The translations under genes and the position numbers were made by a program. A stretch of DNA of 41,466 bases from Microcoleus sp. FACHB-DQ6 (GTDB lineage: Bacteria; Cyanobacteriota; Cyanobacteriia; Cyanobacteriales; Microcoleaceae), in assembly GCA_014695175.1 (NCBI GenBank), contig JACJNV010000096.1, positions 1-41,466 of the forward strand. Reading direction: 5' to 3'. Shown piece by piece: positions 1-8,272 of the stretch. Every line of letters starts with the position of its first letter. The first letter of the stretch is position 1. Under the pieces are notes generated by a model. That model searched no databases. It saw nothing but the letters and a program-made list of their open reading frames with translations, and was not told where the DNA came from.

Positions 1-116
1 GCTAAATCTATGCTTTGAAGTACCATCGCCAGTTCGTGATATCCGTCGGGGCGATCGCCTATGATTTCCAGATACAGATTGATTTTTGCTGAAGCTAGTA
101 GAGAATATGAACGCAT
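1..116 (-). CDS. ispE: 4-diphosphocytidyl-2-C-methyl-D-erythritol kinase, N-terminal part (runs off the window)
   Basis: Only the first 38 codons are present. They read leftward from an ATG at 116-114 and the gene continues beyond base 1. The peptide starts [18 protein letters not shown] and goes on with [10 protein letters not shown], the conserved N-terminus of IspE (GHMP kinase family), where the Ala-Lys-Ile-Asn-Leu stretch contributes to substrate and ATP binding. IspE phosphorylates CDP-methylerythritol in the plastid/bacterial MEP isoprenoid pathway. rsmA lies on the same strand 1.75 kb upstream (1867-2688). From memory, the two genes are close neighbours in many cyanobacteria; here a sensor kinase on the other strand separates them. 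The assignment is firm from the motif although the protein is incomplete. Confidence 0.9.
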   Translation of the reverse strand, partial: MRSYSLLASAKINLYLEIIGDRPDGYHELAMVLQSIDL

Positions 117-206
117 AGGTGATTAAGCCGCAGGTGAAAGAAACCCCTGGTTGAAATTAATTGACACCAGTCCGAGTCCATTTTCTCACAACTCAAAGGA
201 AATATT

Positions 207-1733
207 ATGCAGGAAATGTGGAAAACTTTTTTTAGTTCCGGGTCATTTATTCCTCACGGTCACTGCTATCTCTGGCAGACCAAGTTAGTCTGGCTTCACG
301 TTGCCTCAGATTCGATCATTGCACTGGCGTATTTTTCTATCCCGATTACACTGATTTATTTTATTTCCAAACGCGAAGATTTGCCCTTTGACTGGATATT
401 TGCCATGTTTGGAGGCTTTATCGTCGCCTGCGGGATCACTCACATATTTGAAGTCTGGACGCTTTGGCATCCTACCTATTGGCTTTCAGGAACAATGAAA
501 GCAATTACTGCCGTTATTTCATTTGCTACAGCCATACTTTTGGTAGACTTAATTCCTCAAGCCCTAGCGCTTCCTAGTCCCGCACAGTTAGAATTCGCCA
601 ACAGACTCCTACAATCTGAAATTGTCGATCGCCAATTAGCAGAAGCTGCACTACAAAAAGCTAAAGAACAATTAGAAATTCGAGTTGAGGAACGCACGGC
701 AGAGTTAAATTGTAAAACTCAACAGTTAGAATTTGCCAACCGACTCCTAGCATCTGAAATTGTCGAGCGCCAATTAGCAGAAGCGGCACTACAAAAAGCT
801 AAAGAAGAATTAGAAATTCGAGTTGAAGAACGCACGGCAGAGTTAAATTCTCAAGCTCAACAGCTCAACCAAGCCTTGTGTGAATTGCAGCAGGCTCAAT
901 CAAAGCTAATTCACAGCGAAAAAATGTCATCTTTGGGGCAATTAGTTGCTGGGGTTGCTCATGAAATCAACAATCCGATTAACTTTATTTACGGCAATCT
1001 TACTCACACCCGCGAGTATGCCCATAGTTTGCTAGAAGTGGTGAATATCTATCAAGAGCAGTATCCGAATCCCCTACCCACAGTTCAAGAAAAAATAAAG
1101 TCTATAGATTTAGACTTTATCATCTCTGACCTGCCAAAAATATTAATTTCTATGAAAAACGGCGCTGAGCGCATTTTTGGTATTGTCAAGTCGCTGCGAA
1201 TTTTTTCTCGCCATGACGAAGCAGAAATGAAATTAGCCGACATTCACGAAGGAATTGACAGCACACTGATGATTTTGCAAAGCAGATTGAATGCTAAGCC
1301 AGGTTTGTGGAGCATTCAAGTTATCAAAGAATATGGCAATTTACCGAAAATAGAGTGCTATCCCGGACAGCTAAATCAAGTATTTATGAATATCATCGCT
1401 AATGCTATTGATGCTTTAGAAGACGACAGCCGCAGCGAGTCGATTGCAGCCAATGAAGCTAATCCCCGCCTCATCAAAATTTCTACCAAACTTTTAGACA
1501 GTGAAGTGGTAGAAATCCGAATTAGCAACAACGGCCCAGAAATAACAGAATCGGTTAGGAAGCAGTTATTTAATCCATTTTTTACCACTAAACCAGTAGG
1601 TAAAGGCACGGGATTGGGTTTATCTATCGGCTATCAAATTATCACAGCAAGACATAAAGGCGAATTGCAGTGTATTTCTGCACCGGGGAAAGGTGCGGAA
1701 TTTATTATTAAAATCCCGATTAACCTGCAATAA
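207..1733 (+). CDS. Ethylene-receptor-like sensor histidine kinase
   Basis: 508 aa. Residues about 28-115 hold three membrane helices that closely follow the plant ETR1 ethylene-binding domain. Cys75 and His79 (in ACGITH) match the copper ligands Cys65/His69 of ETR1, and the AYFSIP segment of helix 1 with its preceding Asp35 is also present. A coiled coil follows, built from two copies of a 46-residue module (127-218). Then come a HisKA region with the phospho-acceptor His252 in the box AGVAHEINNP and a HATPase domain with N, G1 and G2 motifs (GKGTGLGLSI) near the C-terminus. No GAF, PAS or receiver domain is visible, so a separate response regulator is needed; none is adjacent. The start has a good ribosome site (AAAGGA, 7 nt upstream). 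Cyanobacterial ethylene receptors such as SynEtr1 are known and affect light responses; the role here is inferred. Confidence 0.9.
   Translation: MQEMWKTFFSSGSFIPHGHCYLWQTKLVWLHVASDSIIALAYFSIPITLIYFISKREDLPFDWIFAMFGGFIVACGITHIFEVWTLWHPTYWLSGTMKAITAVISFATAILLVDLIPQALALPSPAQLEFANRLLQSEIVDRQLAEAALQKAKEQLEIRVEERTAELNCKTQQLEFANRLLASEIVERQLAEAALQKAKEELEIRVEERTAELNSQAQQLNQALCELQQAQSKLIHSEKMSSLGQLVAGVAHEINNPINFIYGNLTHTREYAHSLLEVVNIYQEQYPNPLPTVQEKIKSIDLDFIISDLPKILISMKNGAERIFGIVKSLRIFSRHDEAEMKLADIHEGIDSTLMILQSRLNAKPGLWSIQVIKEYGNLPKIECYPGQLNQVFMNIIANAIDALEDDSRSESIAANEANPRLIKISTKLLDSEVVEIRISNNGPEITESVRKQLFNPFFTTKPVGKGTGLGLSIGYQIITARHKGELQCISAPGKGAEFIIKIPINLQ
585..860 (+). repeat. Tandem 138-bp duplication inside the histidine kinase gene
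   Basis: Units 585-722 and 723-860 are nearly identical in DNA and protein. Each encodes QLEFANRLL...EIV.RQLAEAALQKAKE.LEIRVEERTAEL. A third, partial start (CAGCTCAACC) follows at 861. The duplication is an exact multiple of codons and lengthens the signalling coiled coil by 46 residues between the membrane domain and the kinase core. Confidence 0.9.
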
Positions 1734-1866
1734 ACCTTTAAAAATCCACAACAAACCTAAATTCAACTATTTGTAGTCACGCCGAAGAGTCCTTATTTAT
1801 AAAAAAACCGAAGATCCAGATTACCGAATTATTAAAGAAGTCTGGTATCTAACAGAAGCGTTAACT

Positions 1867-2688
1867 TCAAACATCGCACATAAGATTATTACTCAAATTT
1901 ACCCATTGCTCCACGCTTAAATCTTCAGCGCGAGATTGAGGATTTATCTGTAACTCTTCTAACAATTGAACGAGTTTATCTAAATCCACAGCCCCTTTCA
2001 AATTATTTCGCAGCATCTTGCGCTTGCTACCAAATCCCAACTTAACTAAAGTCTCCAAATAGCGCGGATTAACCGCCGCAGTTTCTATCTGTCTGGGAAG
2101 CAGCCGCACCACGGCAGAATCGACTTTTGGCGGCGGAAAAAAATCTTTAGACGGCACATCGCAAATTAACTCGCATTCTGCTAAATACTGCACCCGCACC
2201 GACAAAGCGCCAAAAGCTGTCGAACCCGGTTTAGCGTAAAGCCTTTGAGCCACTTCTTTCTGCACTAACAGCACGATCGCATCGAAGGGTTTAGCAGCAG
2301 GCACAGATATCGTTCCCAGCAGTTTTTGCAGGATCGGGCCGGTAATATTATAAGGAATATTGGCAACAACTTTATTGGGATTTTGGAATTTGGGAAAAGC
2401 CGTTAGTTCAGCCTCTAAGTCCATTTCCAGGATGTCGCCTTGCAGCAGTAAAAAATTGTCGGTTTTGCCGAGTTGTTTGGCTAGCTTGAGACACAAATCT
2501 CGATCGATCTCCACAGCAATAACAGACTCAGCCGCACGCAGCAAACGCCGAGTCAAAATCCCCGTACCCGGCCCAATTTCGAGGACGCGATCGCCATCCA
2601 AAGAAGCCGCTTTCACAATCTTATCTAAGGCTTTCTCGCTTTTGAGCCAATGTTGAGCAAACTGTTTCCGGGGTCTGGTCGATCGCAT
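1867..2688 (-). CDS. rsmA: 16S rRNA (adenine1518-N6/adenine1519-N6)-dimethyltransferase
   Basis: 273 aa, the usual length for RsmA/KsgA. The SAM-binding motif I is VLEIGPGTGILTRRLL (about 36-51), an acidic motif II follows (VIAVEIDRDL), and the catalytic motif IV reads NIPYNITGPI (about 110-119; NLPYN in many homologues). The C-terminal small helical domain is complete and ends near QWVNLSNNL. The enzyme dimethylates two adjacent adenosines in helix 45 of 16S rRNA during late 30S assembly. The ATG sits at 2688, and the N-terminus MRSTRPRKQFAQHWL is typical of the cyanobacterial proteins. Its likely historical partner ispE lies downstream on the same strand beyond an intervening opposite-strand kinase gene. 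Confidence 0.96.
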   Translation of the reverse strand: MRSTRPRKQFAQHWLKSEKALDKIVKAASLDGDRVLEIGPGTGILTRRLLRAAESVIAVEIDRDLCLKLAKQLGKTDNFLLLQGDILEMDLEAELTAFPKFQNPNKVVANIPYNITGPILQKLLGTISVPAAKPFDAIVLLVQKEVAQRLYAKPGSTAFGALSVRVQYLAECELICDVPSKDFFPPPKVDSAVVRLLPRQIETAAVNPRYLETLVKLGFGSKRKMLRNNLKGAVDLDKLVQLLEELQINPQSRAEDLSVEQWVNLSNNLMCDV

Positions 2689-2864
2689 TTTTTGAATTCT
2701 TGGAGAAATCTTAGCCTGTCATTCTATCACAGCTCTATATCTTTTCCTAACCTACGGTCATGTTTATTTTTGTTAACATGGTTTGAATTAACCAAAAAAC
2801 TTGGGCACTATAAAAGGATAAACTATAAAAAATAAATTAATTCCCAATTACCAATTCCCCAAAA

Positions 2865-3944
2865 ATGCAATTCCAACGAGTATTTGGTACATTACCCCAA
2901 ACCACAGCCAGCGCCCCCGGAAGAGTAAACCTGCTGGGCGAACACACAGACTACAACGATGGATTTGTACTTCCAACTGCGATTCCCCAGTGCACAACAG
3001 TAGAAATCGGCTTCAGCAGCGACGCTCTACACCATTTTTATTCAGCAGAATATGACGAACTCATAAATTATTCAGACGAGGATACCATACCGCAACAATT
3101 CGTCAGTTATATCTGTGGCTGCCTGAGACTTTTAGAAAAAGAAGGATACAAAGTACCGCCAATAAATCTCTACATTACCTCGAGTGTGCCGATCGGAGCC
3201 GGTTTGTCCAGCAGCGCCGCTTTAGAAATAGCAACCCTCAGAGGACTGCGCGCGCTGCTGGATCTCCCCCTAGATGACGTGCGGCTAGCTCAAATCGGAC
3301 AGCAAGCCGAAATCCAGTATGCCGGCTTGAACTGTGGCATCATGGATCAAATGGCGTCGAGTTTAGCAGATACCAACACCATGCTATTTATCGACACCCG
3401 CAGCCTGGAATGCCGCGCGATACCTTTTCCCCCAAGCACAGAAATTTTAATCATTGACAGTGGGGAAAGCCACAAACTAGCAGCAGGAAGCGGCTACAAC
3501 CAGCGGCGCGCCGAGTGCGAGGAATCCGCGCGGATATTGGGAGTTAAGGCTCTCAGGGATATCGCCGATCCGCAAGCAGTGGAAGTATTGCCCGAACCCC
3601 TCCGGAGGCGAGCGCGCCATGTCGTTACCGAAAACAACCGCGTGCTCGAAGCGGTAAAATCTTTGCCAGCAGAACGTTTTGGCGAGTTAATGAATGCTTC
3701 CCACGCCAGTCAGCGCGACGACTACGAAGTTTCGGTGCCGGCAGTAGACGCGCTGGCGGCAATCTTGCAGTCAATCCCCGGAGTCTTTGGCGCAAGGCTG
3801 ACGGGCGGAGGTTTTGGGGGTGCTTGCGTAGCGCTGGTTGAGGGTGGGAAAGCGGGTGTTATCGCATCAGAGGCGATCGATCGCTACCAGCGCACCGGTT
3901 ATACCGGTCGCGTTTTAGTTCCAGAAGTTAAAGTTAATTCTTAA
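2865..3944 (+). CDS. galK: Galactokinase
   Basis: 359 aa, GHMP superfamily. The galactokinase signature is intact: GRVNLLGEHTDYNDGFVLP near residue 20, the phosphate-binding loop PIGAGLSSSAALE near 110-122, a catalytic Asp161 in CGIMDQMAS, and a C-terminal GGGFGGACVAL. It phosphorylates galactose at C1 for the Leloir pathway. No galT or galE lies nearby, so it is a stand-alone gene here. The region just before the start contains CCCAATTACCAATTCCCCA, a piece of the heptanucleotide repeat family, and no clear ribosome site. The 3' end overlaps the convergent cupin gene by 11 bp. Confidence 0.95.
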   Translation: MQFQRVFGTLPQTTASAPGRVNLLGEHTDYNDGFVLPTAIPQCTTVEIGFSSDALHHFYSAEYDELINYSDEDTIPQQFVSYICGCLRLLEKEGYKVPPINLYITSSVPIGAGLSSSAALEIATLRGLRALLDLPLDDVRLAQIGQQAEIQYAGLNCGIMDQMASSLADTNTMLFIDTRSLECRAIPFPPSTEILIIDSGESHKLAAGSGYNQRRAECEESARILGVKALRDIADPQAVEVLPEPLRRRARHVVTENNRVLEAVKSLPAERFGELMNASHASQRDDYEVSVPAVDALAAILQSIPGVFGARLTGGGFGGACVALVEGGKAGVIASEAIDRYQRTGYTGRVLVPEVKVNS

Positions 3945-4308
3945 TTCCAGAACTATCTCCCGACAGGGAAGGCCACCGCACAGTCACGATTACCGAATCC
4001 TCCTCGGCCGACCAATAATGAGGCACTCCCGGCTGCCAGAGAGCATAATCTCCTTCGCGAGAAAGCAAGATTTCTTGCTCTGGAAATTGCAGGCGAAACC
4101 GTCCTTTTACCAGGATAGAAAGCGTCGTGGCTGCCGCATTTACCGCCCACTGAGTCCTACAATCTCCGGCGGGGTGAGTGCCCCATTTTACCTCTAAAAC
4201 AGAAGTCGATCGCGGGTCATCTTCAGGCGTCATAAAGTGACCCGCAAACCAACCGCCGCGACTTGCACCTTCAGCGCCCGCATTTCCGAAAACCACTTGA
4301 GATGACAT
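3934..4308 (-). CDS. Small cupin-fold protein
   Basis: 124 aa. The sequence shows a single jelly-roll pattern: KWGTHPAGD...W..N..ATTLSILVKGRFRLQFPEQEI followed by GDYALWQPGVPHYWSAEEDS, which corresponds to the two cupin motifs with a His in PHYW. Metal ligands are only partly conserved, so catalysis cannot be assumed. Relatives in cyanobacteria are, as I recall, often mislabelled signal peptidase I; no peptidase Ser/Lys dyad or membrane anchor is present. The ATG at 4308 gives a compact protein. Its last codons overlap the end of galK in convergent orientation. Confidence 0.7.
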   Translation of the reverse strand: MSSQVVFGNAGAEGASRGGWFAGHFMTPEDDPRSTSVLEVKWGTHPAGDCRTQWAVNAAATTLSILVKGRFRLQFPEQEILLSREGDYALWQPGVPHYWSAEEDSVIVTVRWPSLSGDSSGIKN

Positions 4309-4390
4309 CAGCTAATCAGGTAAACAACAAATAGCTTGAGAGCACCAACTCTACGTTTTGTACTCAAGGACATCCCGCTCGATCGCTCGT

Positions 4391-4661
4391 GCCCTAGGGA
4401 CACTCCAAGAGTCCATAGGTGTCAACTTAACGTACAACCGATAGTCCGACAGGGGTTGAAACCCCTGCCTCAAAGCTAAAGTCGTCTGAAGACGACTAAT
4501 GAGTTTTTCAGTTTTCTTTGAGAGGACTTTCGCTATGAGACAGGGAATTCATTTCCTGGCGGACTAACGGGTGGGCGGGAGGACTGGTGGACAAAAAGCT
4601 TAAGTTGAACACCTATGGGCTTGTCCTAAGTCCCTACACTGGCCGTGTCCCTACAAGGGCT
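4391..4661. repeat. MITE-like inverted-repeat element in the 4309-4681 gap
   Basis: The 373-bp gap holds no gene. CCATAGGTGTCAACTTAA (4413-4430) reappears inverted near 4601-4619 with one extra base, and the outer flanks also pair loosely (GCCCT..AGGGACAC at 4391-4403 against 4646-4661). Between the arms lie two perfect small palindromes: CAGGGGTT-GA-AACCCCTG (4450-4467) and AGTCGTCT-GA-AGACGACT (4480-4497). There is no transposase, so this is probably a non-autonomous or composite dispersed repeat. Confidence 0.6.
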
Positions 4662-4681
4662 TACCACCAAAAGTGCGATAC

Positions 4682-5374
4682 TTACTTGCGACCCGAAGGT
4701 TGACCTTCCGTGGTAGCTATTTCCCCAGCTTCCATCAACTGCTTAAAGCGACGCAAATCATTGGCAATTTGCTGTTCGGGAGCTTCGCCAAATAGTTTAG
4801 CAGCACCAGCACCAATTGCACCGCCCGGAGGGTTGTATTCGATGACAACTTTTACCTCTGTACCGCGTCCTGCAGATGCCGGTTGAAAGCGTACAAAACC
4901 TGAATTGTCAACATCAGCCCCTTCAACAGACGCCCAAGCAATTAAGCGATTTTCTTCTTCGCCGACAATCTCTGCATCCCATTCCACACTATTGCCCATC
5001 GGCGCGCTGGCAATCCAGTGAGAACGTTTTTCATCGATGACCGTAACGTGTTTGAGATGCTTCATAAACCGAGGCAAATTTTCAAAATTGCGCCATAAAC
5101 GGTACAATTCATCAGCCGGTTTGTCGATCGTCACCGTCTTTTCAACTTTAATGCTTTGATTCGGATCGGCAGCAGACTGCAAACCCTCCACAACCCCCAG
5201 ACCACGGGCCGCTAAACCACCGCCCGCAACCGCCAGCAAAGTACCTCGCAAAGAACGCTGCGACAAACCAAAAAGCACCAGCGCCCCGCCACCTATTAAA
5301 GATGCCCAGCGTTCGGTATCGCCGCTGCTACTTTGGTTTTGTTTGTCGGAATTTGTCATTGAACTAGATTCCAT
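4682..5374 (-). CDS. SRPBCC/cyclase-dehydrase family protein with N-terminal membrane segment
   Basis: 230 aa. Residues about 22-65 are hydrophobic and glycine-rich (GGGALVLFGLSQRSLRG, LLAVAGGGLAARGLG), probably one or two membrane helices. From about 75 onward it is an SRPBCC (START-like) domain: IKVEKTVTIDKPADELYRLW, FENLPRFMKHLKHV, and a C-terminal helix ending FKQLMEAGEI. Such proteins are usually annotated as cyclase/dehydrase; the ligand is unknown. The ATG at 5374 is supported by GAGGT 8 nt upstream. It begins 18 bp after the stop of the baeRF-like gene on the same strand, so the two are probably cotranscribed. The C-terminal tail is short and polar. Confidence 0.8.
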   Translation of the reverse strand: MESSSMTNSDKQNQSSSGDTERWASLIGGGALVLFGLSQRSLRGTLLAVAGGGLAARGLGVVEGLQSAADPNQSIKVEKTVTIDKPADELYRLWRNFENLPRFMKHLKHVTVIDEKRSHWIASAPMGNSVEWDAEIVGEEENRLIAWASVEGADVDNSGFVRFQPASAGRGTEVKVVIEYNPPGGAIGAGAAKLFGEAPEQQIANDLRRFKQLMEAGEIATTEGQPSGRK

Positions 5375-5392
5375 TGGTTTAAACCTCGTAAA

Positions 5393-6556
5393 TTAATAGC
5401 GAAAAATAGCAGCTAAAGGCGCCTCGTCCGGCACTTTTTCCGGGGGCACCGCGTAAACAGTTCCCCCGTTGAGAATAGTTTGAATTGCTGCCGCATTCAA
5501 CAAATCTTCATCGCCCAATTCTGCATCTGGGTGGATTTGCACCGCGTTCGTATCGGGATTAAAAGTACCCCACTGCTGAACGCCAAGAGCAACAAACAGT
5601 CGATCGACCCGTCCAAAATAAGCAGCCGAAACAGCTTCTTTCAAATCAGCAGAAATTTTATCGCTTCCTGTCAGATCGCGGTATTGTGCGATCGCCTCTG
5701 ACTGAGCCTGCAAAAACAAAGGTTCCACAAGCGGCAAAGCTTCGGCCCGCAACTCTTCCGGCTTGAGAAGTTTCTGATTGCCTGTAATTCCTTCTTCAAC
5801 TAAATGCGGGTAGGTATTGGCTTCTCGGTAAAGCGGGAACAAATACTCAACTCCAGCTAACACTAAAGGAGCTTTTTTATTGTGCAAATATTTGTGCAGC
5901 GCCCCATCAATTATGTGGAAATACTGCAATATTTCCTGCTGGGGCTCATCTCGATCCGGACTTCCTTGGCCGTGAACACTTCCCGGATGCTGAGCAGGAT
6001 TATTAGTGCCTCCTTTTGAAGTAGCAATCCGAAACTGACCATCTTTAGCAGTCGGGTCATATTGCAGAGCCTCCTCAAGGCTTTTCGGCAAGTTTTCAAC
6101 TTCAACTTCCCGAGCACTGTAAGCCGTACACTCAATCAGCCTCACTTCCTTTTTACTGAGAGCTAAAACATAAAATAAATTATCTCCTGTCAGCAGAGGC
6201 ATCAGCGGTTTGACGTGAAAATTGTCGCTTACAACAACTAATTCCTCAAAATTCACCGGACAGCTATAGTAGCGGAAAAATCCCGAACCCACAAAAATCG
6301 CCAGCAGGTTGCTTTGATTTTCCCAAAAGTTTTCCCGGTCAATTTCTGCTCGGACTGGATCTAGCAATTCCCCAGCTTCTTTTTTGTCAAATCCGTACTC
6401 TACTATTTTGTCTTCAGCCTCTCTGATTAAATTTTTGAACCGAACCGGATTTTGTTGAATTTCTGTTCCTTGAGCGACTGGCATATAAATTGATACGCAC
6501 AATCCCGGAGATTGTTGTACCAGTGCTTTGAGTTCCTGTACAGAGATTAAGTTCAC
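5393..6556 (-). CDS. Archaeo-eukaryotic release-factor-like (baeRF) protein
   Basis: 387 aa. The N-terminus (ISVQELKALVQ...LCVSIYMP) and the overall pattern match bacterial baeRF proteins as I remember them, probably family 3. These resemble the eRF1 N and middle domains and are suspected, not proven, to act on ribosomes under stress. There is no GGQ motif. The middle domain contains the typical ending (AYFGRVDRLFVALG...QWGTF) and the protein ends LAAIFRY. It starts with GTG at 6556, supported by AAGGAG 8 nt upstream. The downstream SRPBCC gene follows after 18 bp. Function in this organism is unknown. Confidence 0.65.
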   Translation of the reverse strand: MNLISVQELKALVQQSPGLCVSIYMPVAQGTEIQQNPVRFKNLIREAEDKIVEYGFDKKEAGELLDPVRAEIDRENFWENQSNLLAIFVGSGFFRYYSCPVNFEELVVVSDNFHVKPLMPLLTGDNLFYVLALSKKEVRLIECTAYSAREVEVENLPKSLEEALQYDPTAKDGQFRIATSKGGTNNPAQHPGSVHGQGSPDRDEPQQEILQYFHIIDGALHKYLHNKKAPLVLAGVEYLFPLYREANTYPHLVEEGITGNQKLLKPEELRAEALPLVEPLFLQAQSEAIAQYRDLTGSDKISADLKEAVSAAYFGRVDRLFVALGVQQWGTFNPDTNAVQIHPDAELGDEDLLNAAAIQTILNGGTVYAVPPEKVPDEAPLAAIFRY

Positions 6557-6639
6557 CGCTGAAACTCCTTTTGTAAGAAGGGGTTGTGTAATGAAAACAA
6601 CCGATTCTTTAAAATGTATCTCTCCTGACGCGGCTCCTG

Positions 6640-6770
6640 CGTCTGCCTAAAGTAAGGATCGGCTGCTGTAGAGCCTTTCATCCCCGAACTAAAACGGGGT
6701 TTGCAGCCGCTGTTCCAATCGAACTGCTTATCACCTAAGATAGACGCCGCTAACTCGGCGGCTACTTTAC
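6640..6770. repeat. Small dispersed palindromes upstream of the 225-aa membrane protein
   Basis: The stretch contains CCCCGAACTAAAACGGGG (stem CCCCG/CGGGG) and GCCGCTAACTCGGCGGC (6746-6762, stem GCCGC/GCGGC). Both look like the short interspersed palindromes common in Oscillatoriales intergenic DNA. No ORF with coding character was seen. Confidence 0.45.
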
Positions 6771-6811
6771 CATAATTTAGTTTAGTCGGGTTCCACTACT
6801 GGTTATATCTG

Positions 6812-7489
6812 ATGAAAACAAAAATGTTTCTGGGGTTGCTGTGGGCAACATTTATTGCCTACACCTTGCTGCTAGCTCCTCTCGATCGGCCCGGAACGCT
6901 AACAGTTATTGAAAAAATGCTCAAGTTGCAGCTAGAAGGAATCAACCCCTACCTTGTCACTATATTCGCTCTCATGGGAGTGTGGCCGATGGTCTACGCT
7001 TGCCTCCTATTCATTGATGAGAGAACCCAAAATATATCTGCTTGGCCTGCTTTCCTCGCTTCCAACGGCGCCGGTATCATCGGCTTAATTCCCTACTTAC
7101 TCCTCCGCCAGCCCCAGCCACAATTTTCCGGCCCCAAAGATATGTGGATCAAAATATCAGACTCCCGCTGGACAGGCATTGTACTGTTACTAACTACTAT
7201 CTGGCTGTTAGCTTGGGCTTGGTTAAATGGAGATTGGGGAGATTATGTCAGGCAGTGGCACTCAATTCCTTTTGTGCATTTAATAACTTGGGATTGTTGC
7301 TTGATGGCTGTAATATTTCCCTCACTTTTGGGAGACGACATGGCACGCCGCGGACTCGCGGACGATCGCATTTTTTGGGCAGTGTCTCTAGTTCCGCTGT
7401 TAGGGCCGCTAGTTTATCTTTGTCTGCGCCCCCCTCTGCCAGAATCTGCAACAGAAATCGCCACTTTCCCACTGACAGCCAGAAATTGA
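6812..7489 (+). CDS. Conserved cyanobacterial integral membrane protein (probably DUF2834)
   Basis: 225 aa with about five to six hydrophobic helices: residues 4-22, 48-70, 82-98, 116-137, 150-170 and 185-207. The block INPYLVTIFALMGVWPM.YACLLFIDER and the C-terminal LLGDDMARRGL...RIFWAVSLVPLLGPLVYLCLRPPLP match a family conserved in cyanobacteria and plants that I recall as DUF2834. No catalytic motif is visible and the function is unknown. No ribosome site precedes the ATG. The gene stands alone, with palindromic repeats upstream and WD40 debris downstream. Confidence 0.7.
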   Translation: MKTKMFLGLLWATFIAYTLLLAPLDRPGTLTVIEKMLKLQLEGINPYLVTIFALMGVWPMVYACLLFIDERTQNISAWPAFLASNGAGIIGLIPYLLLRQPQPQFSGPKDMWIKISDSRWTGIVLLLTTIWLLAWAWLNGDWGDYVRQWHSIPFVHLITWDCCLMAVIFPSLLGDDMARRGLADDRIFWAVSLVPLLGPLVYLCLRPPLPESATEIATFPLTARN

Positions 7490-7522
7490 AACATTGAAAA
7501 ATTTGGTAGTGTTCAAGATGTA

Positions 7523-7597
7523 ATGAATATTCAAGCCGCAACGGGATTAACAAACGCTCAAAAAGCGAGATTGAAAGCGTTAGGGGCGATCGCGTAG
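7523..7597 (+). pseudogene. Remnant of a WD40/NTPase protein C-terminus (copy 1)
   Basis: Reads M-N-I-Q-A-ATGLTNAQKARLKALGAIA-stop. This is the characteristic last peptide of large cyanobacterial WD40-repeat NTPase proteins (MNI..TGLT.AQKATLKALGA). Nothing of the WD40 repeats is left before it. A second, longer copy lies at 8273-8425, on the other side of the methyltransferase. Confidence 0.65.
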
Positions 7598-7666
7598 TCT
7601 GGGTGTACCGTGGAGAAAGATTTTAATTGTCCTGAAAATCTCGATCGCCACTTATGAGGTCATTCT

Positions 7667-8266
7667 ATGGAGCCAAATGATACATCGGCCCGCTACGACC
7701 GAATTGCCCAATGGTGGCAAACTGAGCATCGAGATTCAACTTACGGGATTGCCCAATTAGAACGGGCGATCGAATTTACTTCTAAGCAGCACGCAGCACT
7801 TGATGTCGGGTGTGGAAGCAGCGGACGTTTCATTAACAGTTTATCCAGGCATGGATTTCAGCCTGAAGGACTTGATATTTCTAGGGAAATGATCGATTTA
7901 GCCCAGCGGCTACATCCAGAAATCACGTTTTACCGGGAAGACATTTGTGATTGGCTGCCGCCGAAACTTTACAGCCTGATTGCAGCGTGGGATAGCACGT
8001 TTCATCTGCCAATAAACAAGCAAGCGCCTGTGATACAAAAGCTATGCGATGCGCTTGAACCCAATGGAGTGATCCTGTTCACTTGTGGTGGCGGACATAC
8101 AAGCAGCGAGGTTTCGGGAGCATTTCAAGGTCAAGACTTTGATTACAGCACTTTGGGTGTAGATACTTTTCTGCAAATTCTGGTTGAGCATCATTGCACC
8201 TGCCGCCATCTCGAATATGACCAGTATCCTGAAAATCATGTTTATATAATTGCCCAAAAGACCTAA
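7667..8266 (+). CDS. Class I SAM-dependent methyltransferase
   Basis: 199 aa. Motif I is ALDVGCGSSGRFINSL (about 45-60), motif II ends in GLDISREMIDLA, and the post-motif region contains WDSTFHLP and LEPNGVILFTCGGG. This is a standard Rossmann-fold methyltransferase of the methyltransferase-11/25 type with a short C-terminal part. The substrate cannot be told. The ATG is supported by GAGGT 7-8 nt upstream. The gene is bracketed on both sides by fragments of WD40-protein C-termini, suggesting that it sits in a site of past recombination or insertion. Confidence 0.88.
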   Translation: MEPNDTSARYDRIAQWWQTEHRDSTYGIAQLERAIEFTSKQHAALDVGCGSSGRFINSLSRHGFQPEGLDISREMIDLAQRLHPEITFYREDICDWLPPKLYSLIAAWDSTFHLPINKQAPVIQKLCDALEPNGVILFTCGGGHTSSEVSGAFQGQDFDYSTLGVDTFLQILVEHHCTCRHLEYDQYPENHVYIIAQKT

Positions 8267-8272
8267 TTTATC

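Noticed and set aside
1780-1866. Open frame reading KTEDPDYRIIKEVWYLTEALTS between the sensor kinase and rsmA.
   Set aside because: It looks protein-like and could be a gene remnant, but it has no start, is under 30 codons before running antisense into rsmA, and the family is not recognisable.
4440-4500. Possible CRISPR-like repeats (CAGGGGTT... and AGTCGTCT... palindromes).
   Set aside because: Each palindrome occurs once, with no regular spacing or spacers; they are dispersed palindromes.
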